NCBI GenBank assembly: GCA_938002965.1 | Contig: CALKZY010000005.1 | Location: 44,333-108,332, forward strand | Reading direction: 5' to 3' | Length of the DNA stretch: 64,000 nt | Origin: an uncultured Acidimicrobiales bacterium | Lineage (GTDB): Bacteria > Actinomycetota > Acidimicrobiia > Acidimicrobiales > SZUA-35 | Shown here: piece after piece, positions 16,784 to 25,804 of the stretch | How positions within the stretch are numbered: the stretch's first letter is position 1 | How the letters are laid out: every line of letters starts with the position of its first letter | Notes under the pieces: model-generated | Seen by the model: only the letters and a program-made list of their open reading frames with translations | Database searches by the model: none | What the model was told of the DNA's origin: nothing | Position numbers and translations under genes: made by a program

Positions 16784-18295
16784 ATGACAGTTCTGCCGCC
16801 GCGTTCCGACATTGACCTTCGACCGCCCTCAGATGTCATTCGAGTTCTCTTCGCCACTGCTGAATATGCACCATTGGTAAAGGTTGGTGGGCTGGGCGAA
16901 GCGTCAAGCGGCTTGGTTAACGGACTTCGAGCATCAGGGGTGGAGGTGGATGTCGTCATGCCCGACTACGGCACCATCGAGTTGGTCGACCCCACCGAGC
17001 TACCAGTGCTCGGGCTTCCAGACTGGGCGCCTCGAATGGTAGCCCGCCGAGGTTGGGTGCCCGGCGTTGGCGAGTTGACGTTGCTCCGCTTCCCGGGCTC
17101 ATGTCGACCCAGCCCCTACAACAATCCCACTACAGGCGAGGCGTGGCCCGACACCACCGAGATGTTCTTCACCTTCAGCGCCGGCGTGGCCGCTCTGGCT
17201 GACGACGGCGTTCACACATCGGCCGAGGTTAGCGACAGCGGCCCTGTGGGCCCCTACGACGTCGCCCACTGCAACGACTGGCACACCGGTGCCGCCTTGG
17301 CCATGTTGCCCGAAGACGTCGGTTCGATACTCACCATTCACAACTTGGCCTACCAAGGGCAGGCTGAACCGTGGTGGGAGTCCCGCTTTGGTCACAAAGG
17401 CGCGACCTATCGCCAATACGGCCAGTTCAATCCGTTGGCCGGAGCGGTAACGCTGGCCGACCGCGTTGTCATGGTGTCGGAAGCATACGCTTCGGAGGTT
17501 GTTGTAGAGGCCGGTGGCTGCGGCTTGCATAACCGTCTCATGGAGCGTCGAAGCGATCTGAGCGGAATCCGCAACGGAATTGACCTCGGCCTGTGGAACC
17601 CGGCTGATGACCCGTTGCTGCCGTTTGGCTTCGACCGCGACGATCTCAGCGGCAAAGAGCTGTGTCGCAAAGAACTTCTTCGGATGGCTGGTCTCGAGGC
17701 CGAACGTGGACCCGTGATCGGCATGGTGGCCCGCATGGTTCACCAAAAGGGCATCGATTTGGCCCTCGACGTCGTACCGTTCCTCGACTCGATGCCAGCC
17801 CGTTTTGTCCTCACCGGTTCCGGTTCACCGTCACTGACGGCCATGGCCGACGAAGTGGCCAGAGACTACCCCGACGTCTTCTCCTTCATCCCCGGCTATG
17901 ACGAGGAGTTCGCCCACCTGGTGGTAGCCGGAAGCGACCTGTTCATGGTGCCCAGCCGATTCGAGCCGTGCGGGCTGACCCAAATGCAGGCCATGACCTG
18001 TGGCACCATCCCGGTAGTTACCAACGTCGGAGGCCTCCGGGACACCGTTCGTGATACCGACCAGAACCCTCGGTCGGGAACAGGGTTTGTCGCTCACGAG
18101 CCCACGTCGCTCGGTTTAATCGACGCCGTGCACCGTGCGTCGCGAGGCTGGAGCAACTCCCGCCGCCGAGGAGCCGTACAGCGTCGTGGTATGACCGCCG
18201 ACTGGTCTTGGGCCAAGCCAGCAGGCCGGTACGTCGAGTTGTACCGCCAAATTGTCGGCCAACCCGAACCAGCGGTCGAACTGCTGGCCGGCTGA
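16784..18295 (+). CDS. glgA: Glycogen synthase, ADP-glucose type (GT5)
   Basis: 503 residues. The N-terminal GT5 signature AEYAPLVKVGGLGE carries the ADP-glucose-binding Lys (about residue 33) in KVGGL. Further motifs are HCNDWHTG, ILTIHNLAYQG, GIRNGIDLGLWNP and the C-terminal SRFEPCGLTQMQAMTCGTIP. It extends alpha-1,4-glucan chains in glycogen synthesis. No glgB or glgC is nearby. Confidence 0.93.
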   Translation: MTVLPPRSDIDLRPPSDVIRVLFATAEYAPLVKVGGLGEASSGLVNGLRASGVEVDVVMPDYGTIELVDPTELPVLGLPDWAPRMVARRGWVPGVGELTLLRFPGSCRPSPYNNPTTGEAWPDTTEMFFTFSAGVAALADDGVHTSAEVSDSGPVGPYDVAHCNDWHTGAALAMLPEDVGSILTIHNLAYQGQAEPWWESRFGHKGATYRQYGQFNPLAGAVTLADRVVMVSEAYASEVVVEAGGCGLHNRLMERRSDLSGIRNGIDLGLWNPADDPLLPFGFDRDDLSGKELCRKELLRMAGLEAERGPVIGMVARMVHQKGIDLALDVVPFLDSMPARFVLTGSGSPSLTAMADEVARDYPDVFSFIPGYDEEFAHLVVAGSDLFMVPSRFEPCGLTQMQAMTCGTIPVVTNVGGLRDTVRDTDQNPRSGTGFVAHEPTSLGLIDAVHRASRGWSNSRRRGAVQRRGMTADWSWAKPAGRYVELYRQIVGQPEPAVELLAG

Positions 18296-18314
18296 GTTCC
18301 CGGTTGCGGCCGCC

Positions 18315-19256
18315 TCAGACCTGTTCGGTTGACGCTTCGACCTCAGCGATGAGGCTGTCGCCCTCGGCTCCGCAAACGTCGACCAGGGTGGGTTCGCCCT
18401 CAGCCAGAACTGCCTCTATCCGTTGGGCCAAACTGCCGGTGGTCAGCAGACTGTAAACCGAGTCGCCGGGACACTGAGTATCGGCATAGTCCCGATGCCC
18501 GGCCAAGGTGTCAACACCGACCCCGAACGTGGCGGTACCCCAGGCCAGCACCAGGGCGAGAGAGGCGATCTGGGCGTCGTTCACCCCTGCCCGGTCATAG
18601 TCCCCTTCAAGACAGACCAGGAAGTGGCCGGAAGGATCGTAATTGGTGGCGGTGTCGCCCCGAAATTCCGGATCTCGACCCTGATAGATGTTGCCGGCTG
18701 GGTCGACCAGAAAGTGATAGGCGATATCGGGCCAACCCCGATTTGTCTGGTGGAAGCGCTGGTGCCCTCGGATGTTGCCCGGCCCGTCGGCCACTCGGGA
18801 AATCGAGCTGGCGGTGTGGTGAACGGTTAGCCGCTGGACGGTGTGAGCTTGTAGACCCGATGAGGCTTCGGCCGCGCCCCACGCCTGCCTGCAGATGACC
18901 GGAACATCGACCAGTGTCGCCGCCGGAGGCTGAGTGGTGGTGTCACCGGTGGTGGTCTCGCTGACGGAGGTGTCCGCCGGTTCCTCGACAGAGTCGGAAC
19001 GGGCATCAGTCGTGGACTCGGTGGTGGGTTCGAATATCAGTTGACCATCATCAACCACCGAGGATTGGAGGCTCGACACAGTGGCGGTCCGCCCGGCGAC
19101 GGTTTCGGCCGGACCGCCACTCTGTAGACGCAGCCAGCTGTAAACGGCGGCACCACCAGCGGCACCCAAGGCCACCAAACCGGCCAGAAATCTGCGCCTG
19201 CTGTGCTCGGGTGCTGGGTCAGAGACCGTCGAACGGTGGCGGCCCGAGTCACTCAC
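18315..19256 (-). CDS. Tat-exported peptidoglycan recognition protein / N-acetylmuramoyl-L-alanine amidase
   Basis: 313 residues from GTG 19256. The N-terminus holds a twin-arginine signal (SRRRFLAGLVALGAAGGAAV), followed by a Ser/Thr-rich linker. An Amidase_2/PGRP domain runs from about residue 125 to 295: CRQAWGA, RLTVHHTAS, DIAYHFLVDPAGNIYQGR and GHRDYADTQCPGD. The zinc ligands His, His and Cys are present, so the enzyme should be active in cleaving the amide between muramic acid and L-Ala. Likely roles are cell-wall turnover or attack on other bacteria. Confidence 0.9.
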   Translation of the reverse strand: MSDSGRHRSTVSDPAPEHSRRRFLAGLVALGAAGGAAVYSWLRLQSGGPAETVAGRTATVSSLQSSVVDDGQLIFEPTTESTTDARSDSVEEPADTSVSETTTGDTTTQPPAATLVDVPVICRQAWGAAEASSGLQAHTVQRLTVHHTASSISRVADGPGNIRGHQRFHQTNRGWPDIAYHFLVDPAGNIYQGRDPEFRGDTATNYDPSGHFLVCLEGDYDRAGVNDAQIASLALVLAWGTATFGVGVDTLAGHRDYADTQCPGDSVYSLLTTGSLAQRIEAVLAEGEPTLVDVCGAEGDSLIAEVEASTEQV

Positions 19257-19409
19257 CGGTCCGCGTCCGACGACTTGGATACAGCGGATGTGGTGGTGAA
19301 GGTAAACGCCATTGCCACGTAAATCTAGCGCAGGAAAAATTTGGCGTACGAATCTAGCGGGCGCCCCGGACGCGACATCGGTCGGGTTCGGGGTCGCCTG
19401 GCTACACGA

Positions 19410-21089
19410 CTAGTTGAGCTTTCGGAACGAAAAGGAACCGACTGGTGCCAGCTCGATCCAGGTTTGACCGGGCCGCATCGTCACCGGATTGCCGTTGCCG
19501 TCGACATACTTGATCGGTTCGGTTGCGCTCGCTCGAGTCCATGTTCCGTCGACAACGGTTCCGTCGGTGAAGATCAAGGCCCGACCGGTACCGACCGTCT
19601 TGGCGTGAGGGGAGGCGAGGTCGGCGCTGGACTGCGTGTACTTGGTGGACATGACAATGACGTTCTCGGCGCCGACAGGCACGCCGTTCTGATCCACATG
19701 GAGCTTGCCGTTCTGCGTTCGGCGCCACTGCTGCTGTTGCTTGTTCCACGTCCACGACACTGAGGCCCGACCGAACTCGATGTTGATACCGGCGGTAGCA
19801 CGACCGCTGCTGGCGGGAAGCCCGGTTCGCAGCATGGTCGGAGGTGCCCCGGCCCCAGCCGGACTACGAGCCCACAACTTCTCAGCCGTGGCCATCATGT
19901 TGTTGGGAGCCGAACGGGACGACAGCCGCCAGTAAGCTTCGGGCGCCCGCAGCGCGTTGACGTTGACCACTCCGACGTTGCGAAGCTGGCTGAGCACTGC
20001 GCTGTTGGCCCCGGAGGCCGCCAATAGCGGCCGACGGAATGGTTCCAGGACGTTGAAGTCAGACGTTCGAATGGAACGAACCGGTCCGATGGTTGCCGGT
20101 TGTTGGCTGTGGAACACCCCGATCAGGCGGGTCAGGTTGCCTTCGACCTTCACCTCGTAAACGATGTCAGTCAGATTCAGCCCGTACTGGGGGCGGCCAG
20201 CGGCCACATTGTCGATCTTTACCGCCAGTGCCGGGCGCTGCTCGATCTTGCGGGTCCATTGGCCGGTCAACGGGTGTTTCTTGGTGAAGTTCCGAGCCAG
20301 ACGCTGCTGATAAGCCGACGAGTTCATCACCCGCCGGATCAGCTCGGTGTCCGACAACCCACTCCACAGCGAGCGCCACCGCGCGACCTCATCGGTGGTC
20401 GCCTGACGGCGAAGCATAGTGGCCGTCAACAGCGACATGCGGGCCGACACCGAGGTCTTGTTGACGTTCTCCGATGCCTCGGAGAAGTTCACGACCATCT
20501 TGCCGCGGGCCGTTCCCCGTGCTAGCAAGTTCTCCCAGTAGGCCAGGCCACTTGCCTGTGGGGCTCGGCCGAGGATGTTGCGGTAGATCTGATCCACGAA
20601 CTGACGGTTGGAGAGCTGACCGTAGCGGTTCTGGAATTCGGGCGACTTGGCGAACACTGTGGCGATTTCATCGAGAGAGTCGCCGGAGCGGGCCTGCTTG
20701 ACCCAGTAGGCCACTCCCTCTTGTTTCGGTGGACGCAGGAAGGTGGCCCGGTAGAGGCGGACCACGGGAACGAACGGTCCACCGACATCAGTCGAATCCA
20801 TAAGCGAGTCGAACACCACCTGGGGTGGGGTGCCGGAAGCCAGCTTGGTTCCCCACTTCTCCCGTTCGGCCTTGGTCGACAACCGACCAGTCACATCCCG
20901 AATGAACATGTCAGCCAGGTCATCGGGAGCGACCTCAGCGGTGGTGAGGCGAGGAGGGTTGACGGCTGGAACGGCCGGTGCCGCAGCAACCGGTGTAGAG
21001 ATCAGGCCAGCTGACAGGCTGGTGACCAACAGTGCAGTGACAGCAAGTAGAGCGGAGAATGGTTTCCGGGCAACGGGAAAACGGCGCAT
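19410..21089 (-). CDS. Secreted DUF4214-DUF3048 protein
   Basis: 559 residues with an N-terminal signal peptide (FSALLAVTALLVTSLSAGLI). Residues about 60-270 contain DUF4214-type helical repeats (FIRDVTGRLSTKAEREKW, YRNILGRAPQASGLAYWENL). The C-terminal half is a DUF3048 (YerB-like) module: AVKIDNVAAGRPQYGLNLTD, then VFHSQQPATIGPVRSIRTSD, and a C-terminal beta domain. The function of both domains is unsettled. DUF4214 is often found on secreted surface proteins. Confidence 0.85.
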   Translation of the reverse strand: MRRFPVARKPFSALLAVTALLVTSLSAGLISTPVAAAPAVPAVNPPRLTTAEVAPDDLADMFIRDVTGRLSTKAEREKWGTKLASGTPPQVVFDSLMDSTDVGGPFVPVVRLYRATFLRPPKQEGVAYWVKQARSGDSLDEIATVFAKSPEFQNRYGQLSNRQFVDQIYRNILGRAPQASGLAYWENLLARGTARGKMVVNFSEASENVNKTSVSARMSLLTATMLRRQATTDEVARWRSLWSGLSDTELIRRVMNSSAYQQRLARNFTKKHPLTGQWTRKIEQRPALAVKIDNVAAGRPQYGLNLTDIVYEVKVEGNLTRLIGVFHSQQPATIGPVRSIRTSDFNVLEPFRRPLLAASGANSAVLSQLRNVGVVNVNALRAPEAYWRLSSRSAPNNMMATAEKLWARSPAGAGAPPTMLRTGLPASSGRATAGINIEFGRASVSWTWNKQQQQWRRTQNGKLHVDQNGVPVGAENVIVMSTKYTQSSADLASPHAKTVGTGRALIFTDGTVVDGTWTRASATEPIKYVDGNGNPVTMRPGQTWIELAPVGSFSFRKLN

Positions 21090-21178
21090 GCAACCCTCGT
21101 CGGCGTTTCGGGTGGATGCTTGAGTCTAGGGTTTCGGCTACGGGCTGCCCCCCAAGTCGAAGTGACTACCATGGTGGT

Positions 21179-22357
21179 ATGGAGTTGCTGGCGATCATCC
21201 TCGGCCTAGCGGCGTGCCTGAGTGTCACTGCTGACATGCTCAACACGCTGGTTGCCACAAATACCAACATGGGTCGCTTCTGGTTGACCTCGGTTCTTTA
21301 TCGTCGCACGTGGCGGCTGCTGCGAATTGTCACCGGGCTGCTGCCCGACGACCATCCCGATGCTGACGATGACCGTCATCGGGGCCACAATCATCGCGAG
21401 CGACTACTTGGATTCTTCGCTCCGGTCTCGGTGATCTTGTTGCTGTCGGCCTGGGTAATCCAACAGGTTGTTGGATTCGGCCTTATTTGGTGGGGGATGG
21501 GAGGGGTCGACGGTGCCGGGTCGCTGTTCGAATCGATCTACTTCTCCGGCGTGGTCTACTTCACCTTGGGCTTCGGTGAGATCGTTCCCTCCGCAGCCGT
21601 CCCTCGGATTGGCGCGCTACTTGAAGCTTTCTCCGGCGTGCTCACCACCGCCCTGGTGATCGGCTACCTGCCGGCGCTCTATTCGGCCTTCAGCGAGCGG
21701 GAACGCAAACTTATGACCCTCGACGACGGGTCCGAAGAACGCATCAGCCCGGTCTCGCTCCTGTTGAGTCGGTCGCCCAACGCTGACCTCGAAGAAGTGA
21801 TCAGCTTCTTTGAGGGGTGGGAGGGATGGGTGTCGTCGGTCATCGAGACCCACACGACGTTCGCCATGTTGCGAATGTTCCGCTCGAAACATCCCGGTCA
21901 ACATTGGATAACGGCAGCCGGCCTGATCGCCGACACCGCCTTGCAGTGCCAGATCATCGTCGGGCTCGAAAACCGGGCGCCCTACTGGACCTTGCGTCGT
22001 ATCATCACGTTGTTTAACGAGTTGACCGAAGGCGTCGACTTGAGCGACTACCGGGCGCGCCTAGACGAGGGCTACGACACCGACAGCAACAACACAGACA
22101 GCAACAACACCCAAAACAGTGCCGAGGCCAACGAGCTGTTTGTGTCACTCCATCGGCAGTTGACCGACCATGGTTTCGACGTTCTGCCCTTGGAGCAGGC
22201 TCGAGCGGAAACGCTGCAACTGCGCCGCCTGTACGACGCTCAGATGGAATACTTGATCGATGCGATGTTGGCTCCGCGAGGATTCTGGGGCCACAAGATC
22301 GGCCTGCCAATCGGCTCGTCTACAGGGGTATCGGCGGCGCAAAGGGTCACGGCGTAG
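21179..22357 (+). CDS. Two-helix ion-channel-like membrane protein with an atypical selectivity filter
   Basis: 392 residues from ATG 21179; the frame open from 21059 adds 40 unlikely residues. Hydrophobic helices are near residues 1-20, 78-102 and 145-170. Between the last two is a pore-loop-like segment SIYFSGVVYFTLGFGEIVP. The canonical K+ filter TVGYGD is replaced by TLGFGE, so selectivity may differ. The C-terminal 220 residues are helical and soluble and include a low-complexity NNTDSNNTQNS stretch. No RCK domain is evident. It resembles the Ion_trans_2 family. Confidence 0.75.
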   Translation: MELLAIILGLAACLSVTADMLNTLVATNTNMGRFWLTSVLYRRTWRLLRIVTGLLPDDHPDADDDRHRGHNHRERLLGFFAPVSVILLLSAWVIQQVVGFGLIWWGMGGVDGAGSLFESIYFSGVVYFTLGFGEIVPSAAVPRIGALLEAFSGVLTTALVIGYLPALYSAFSERERKLMTLDDGSEERISPVSLLLSRSPNADLEEVISFFEGWEGWVSSVIETHTTFAMLRMFRSKHPGQHWITAAGLIADTALQCQIIVGLENRAPYWTLRRIITLFNELTEGVDLSDYRARLDEGYDTDSNNTDSNNTQNSAEANELFVSLHRQLTDHGFDVLPLEQARAETLQLRRLYDAQMEYLIDAMLAPRGFWGHKIGLPIGSSTGVSAAQRVTA

Positions 22358-22406
22358 ATCTCACCGGATCGAGTTCAAGTAGTCGCCACCAGGCCGATGG
22401 AACGAA

Positions 22407-23099
22407 ATGGACGCTGACATTGCGGCCGCTCTTTGGCCCAAAACCCCAGGGCCGATGCTGCGGTACGCCAAGTTTCTCCCCGGCCTCGCAGCGACGGCCG
22501 AGCAGATCGAGAACTACAGCGCCTATTGGCGCGCTGCGGCCGAACGCGCATTACAGTCTCCCGACCCGGTTCTCGTCGCTCTCGGTGATTCATTGGCCCA
22601 AGGTGTCGGAGCCTCGGCCCCTGAGCATGGCTACGTCGGGCGCATTCGCTCCGAACTGAGTGCCGCTGGAAGGCCGATCCCGGTGCTGAACCTATCGCAG
22701 TCCGGGGCCACAATCGACGATGTCTTGGCCATCCAACTACCGGCGCTCGGCAAAGCCTCGGTCAGTGCCTTTGTGGTGGTGTGCACGGTAGGGAGCAACG
22801 ACCTCGTCCGCTCGGCCAGGATGTCCCGTACCCGCCGATCGATGAGCAGGCTGTTAGAACAACTTCCGGACCAGACGGTAATGGCCACCGTTCCGGCCAA
22901 AGGCAGCGTTTTAGCCAAGGCCCTGAACCGGCATGTGCGACGAGAGGCCGACAGGCTCGATGTCGTGTTGGCCGACGTCGACACCCGTCTCAACACCTGG
23001 CGGGGGAACCGGGCAGCCGACTGGTTTCACCCGAACGACGCCGGCTACCGGATATGGGCTGCCGCCTTCGCCGAACGCTTGGATTCGGCGATTCTCTAG
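22407..23099 (+). CDS. SGNH/GDSL-family hydrolase
   Basis: 230 residues, no signal peptide. Block I ALGDSLAQGVGAS supplies the nucleophilic Ser, GSNDLVRS the Asn of block III, and DWFHPNDAGYRIWA the Asp-x-x-His of block V. These define a GDSL-like lipase/esterase. The substrate is unknown. It overlaps the convergent hrpB by 4 bp. Confidence 0.9.
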   Translation: MDADIAAALWPKTPGPMLRYAKFLPGLAATAEQIENYSAYWRAAAERALQSPDPVLVALGDSLAQGVGASAPEHGYVGRIRSELSAAGRPIPVLNLSQSGATIDDVLAIQLPALGKASVSAFVVVCTVGSNDLVRSARMSRTRRSMSRLLEQLPDQTVMATVPAKGSVLAKALNRHVRREADRLDVVLADVDTRLNTWRGNRAADWFHPNDAGYRIWAAAFAERLDSAIL

Positions 23100-25654
23100 C
23101 CCCGACCGTCCGCTCCCGGGTCTTTCGGCCAGTCGTGCTTTGGATATCGGCCTGCCATGTCTTTGCGAACCTCGGCCCACGAACCGGACCAGAAGCCGGC
23201 CAGGTCGGTCGTGACCTGAATAGGGCGCTGAGCCGGCGAAAGCAGTTCGACCACCACCGGTTCCCCGGCGATAGTGGGCGTCTCAGTCATACCGTAGAAG
23301 TCTTGTGCCCTGGCCGAGAGTGTTGGCGAGTCCCGCTCGTAGTCAACCTTTACGGTCCGCCCTGACGGCAGCTTGACTTCCACTGGGGCCAGACCGTCCA
23401 CCCGGCTGCGAAGCGAGTGGTCAAGGGTGCGCTCGATCAAACGGTTCGGGTCGAAGCCGTTTAGCTCGTCAATACTGGTGACTGCCAACAACGTTGGACC
23501 CAGCCATGAGTCCAGGTCTGCGGCCAGCGCCCGGTCGCCCCAATCGGGCCACGGTTCGCCCATACGTTCATGCAGCAATCTGACCCGGTAGCGCAGGCTT
23601 CCGGCCCCACCGCCCCAATTGAGCAGCTCCGGTTTGCGTCGGATGGCTTCGGTCAGAATCGCTGCCGCCTCCTCGCCCGGCTCGGCCCGCCGCTTTGCCT
23701 CCGCTAGGACGACACCGCCGATGCGCGACACCCGTCGCTCCATTACCCGCCCACTATCCAACTCGAGCGTCACCTGAGTTTCGATGGCATCGGCGAACCG
23801 GTCGAACACGTCAACCTCGTCCAATGCTCCGGCCAAACGAATACGGGCGTCCTTTCGTTTGCCATCGAGATCGGCAGCGACAACAAATCGCTCGGAGGCC
23901 AGCGAGTCACGTTCACGCATCCAGGCCGTTGTCCTGGTGCGCAACTGGTAGCGCCCCCGACTGCCTCGGGCGATCGCCAGTCGATCGGGGAAGGCCAATG
24001 CCAGCATTCGACCCACCGATGACTCCACCAGCGACGGGGGAATATCATCGACCGAACCGCCGACTCTCACCCGTCGCATCAAATCGCCAGCGTTGCGGCG
24101 GACCCGGTCGACACTACGCCGGTTGGCCTGCCGGGAAACCTGTCCTTCCACCGAGCCGGGATCGATGACCAGGTTGACCCGTACCGCCAGGTCAACCGGG
24201 GCGTCGCGGTTCATGCCCGCCAGCAGGTCCCGGTCATCCAGCAGAGCGGTCAACAGACAAGCCAAACGTTGCTCGTGATCGTTGTCGGCCTCCAGAATCA
24301 TGCGGGCCAATCGAGGGTGACTCGGGACCGAGATCATCCGACGGCCCAGGTCGGTCAGGTCACCGGTCTCCTGCAGGACCCCCAGCCCAGCTAGAAGCTC
24401 CTCGGCTTCCGCCCAAATCTTTTCAGGAGGGGGATCGAGGAAGAACAGCGACTCAGGGGTGCGAACACCCCAGGCCCGCAGTTCCACTACCAGCCCGGCC
24501 AGATCCACCTCGGTGATCTCCGGTGGGGTTTGGGGTTTGCGAACCGCCTGCTCCATCTTCGACCAGGCCCGGTAGGCCACACCGTCTTCGGTCCGCCCAG
24601 CCCGGCCCGCCCGTTGGTCGGCCGACGCTTGGGAGATCGAGACGGTCTGCAGACGGGTCATCCCGGTGCGGGTGTCGAACCGCGGTGTTCGGGTGAGTCC
24701 GGAGTCCACCACCACCCGCACACCTTCCACCGTCAAGCTGGTCTCGGCGATGTCGGTCGATAACACCACCTTGCGTCGCCTCGACGGGGCGAGGGCGGTG
24801 GCCTGCTCATCCAAAGAGAGGCTTCCGTGTAGTCGATGAATCTCGGCCAGAACTCCGTCATCAGAAAGCTGACGCTCAGTCCGAACAATCTCACCCATAC
24901 CGGGCAAGAAAACCAGCACGTCTCCGATTTCCTCATCCAGCGCTCGATGAATCAGACGGCAAACTCGTGGCACCGGGTCGGATGAGTTGGGCCGCCCACG
25001 CTGAGCGGACCGACGTTTCGAACCTGCCTTGGTTTTGCTGACCGACCCGGCATAGCGAACCTCGATCGGATGCTGCCTTGAATCAGAAGTGATGACCGGC
25101 GGTCGGATGGAGACCTGCGACTCCAAGGCGTCGGCAATAGCGTCGGCGTCGATGGTGGCTGACATCAGCAACAGTCGAAGATCGGGGCGAAGAGACTGCT
25201 TCACGTCGAGAGTTAGCGCCAGACCCAAATCAGTCTGCAAGTTTCGTTCATGGAACTCGTCGAAGATCACCAGGCCGACACCGGCAAGCTCAGGGTCGTT
25301 CTGGAGTCGCCGGGTCAAAATTCCTTCAGTGACCACCTCGATCCGAGTTGCCGACCCGACCCGCCGCTCTTCCCGGGTTATGTAGCCGACGGTTTCGCCC
25401 ACCCGCTCACCCAGCAGGTCAGACATGCGGCGAGCAGCAGCCCGAGTAGCAAGACGTCGGGGTTCCAAGACCATGATGCGCCGACCATCCAGCCACGGTT
25501 CATCCAACAAGCGGAGTGGCACGATAGTCGACTTGCCCGACCCCGGAGGAGCCACAAGCAATGCGGTGCCCGGGTCGATCAACGCCGACCGTAGAGACCC
25601 TACGACGTCCTCCACCGGTAAGCGGTCGAATCCGTCTGCCGTCGGCTTTTCCAC
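23096..25654 (-). CDS. hrpB: ATP-dependent helicase HrpB
   Basis: 852 residues from GTG 25654. Walker A VAPPGSGKSTIVPLRLL, a DEFH variant of the DEAH box in VIFDEFHERNLQTDLGLAL, LLMSATIDADAI (motif III), TDIAETSLTVEGVRVVVDSG and SQASADQRAGRAGRTEDG (motif VI). The C-terminal HrpB_C region is present. Length and order match full-length HrpB. It is an RNA helicase-like NTPase; its cellular role is poorly known in most bacteria. Confidence 0.95.
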   Translation of the reverse strand: MEKPTADGFDRLPVEDVVGSLRSALIDPGTALLVAPPGSGKSTIVPLRLLDEPWLDGRRIMVLEPRRLATRAAARRMSDLLGERVGETVGYITREERRVGSATRIEVVTEGILTRRLQNDPELAGVGLVIFDEFHERNLQTDLGLALTLDVKQSLRPDLRLLLMSATIDADAIADALESQVSIRPPVITSDSRQHPIEVRYAGSVSKTKAGSKRRSAQRGRPNSSDPVPRVCRLIHRALDEEIGDVLVFLPGMGEIVRTERQLSDDGVLAEIHRLHGSLSLDEQATALAPSRRRKVVLSTDIAETSLTVEGVRVVVDSGLTRTPRFDTRTGMTRLQTVSISQASADQRAGRAGRTEDGVAYRAWSKMEQAVRKPQTPPEITEVDLAGLVVELRAWGVRTPESLFFLDPPPEKIWAEAEELLAGLGVLQETGDLTDLGRRMISVPSHPRLARMILEADNDHEQRLACLLTALLDDRDLLAGMNRDAPVDLAVRVNLVIDPGSVEGQVSRQANRRSVDRVRRNAGDLMRRVRVGGSVDDIPPSLVESSVGRMLALAFPDRLAIARGSRGRYQLRTRTTAWMRERDSLASERFVVAADLDGKRKDARIRLAGALDEVDVFDRFADAIETQVTLELDSGRVMERRVSRIGGVVLAEAKRRAEPGEEAAAILTEAIRRKPELLNWGGGAGSLRYRVRLLHERMGEPWPDWGDRALAADLDSWLGPTLLAVTSIDELNGFDPNRLIERTLDHSLRSRVDGLAPVEVKLPSGRTVKVDYERDSPTLSARAQDFYGMTETPTIAGEPVVVELLSPAQRPIQVTTDLAGFWSGSWAEVRKDMAGRYPKHDWPKDPGADGRG

Positions 25655-25756
25655 CGTTTCAGACTAGAGGCGGTCAACCCAAGCGGGAGAAAAGGTACAG
25701 GCCCGACCGACTGGAGGGAAGTGCCGGTCGAGCCTGTAGATCTAGCGTACTGCAGC

Positions 25757-25775
25757 AACCGGCGGGACGCCGGTT
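25757..25775. terminator. GC-rich hairpin downstream of the galactose-oxidase-like gene
   Basis: AACCGGC, loop GGGAC, GCCGGTT: a perfect 7-bp stem about 30 bp past the stop of the minus-strand oxidase gene. It could terminate that transcript. There is no pronounced T-tract. Confidence 0.4.
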
Positions 25776-25804
25776 GAGGGATATCCCACTACTTCAATTT
25801 GATA

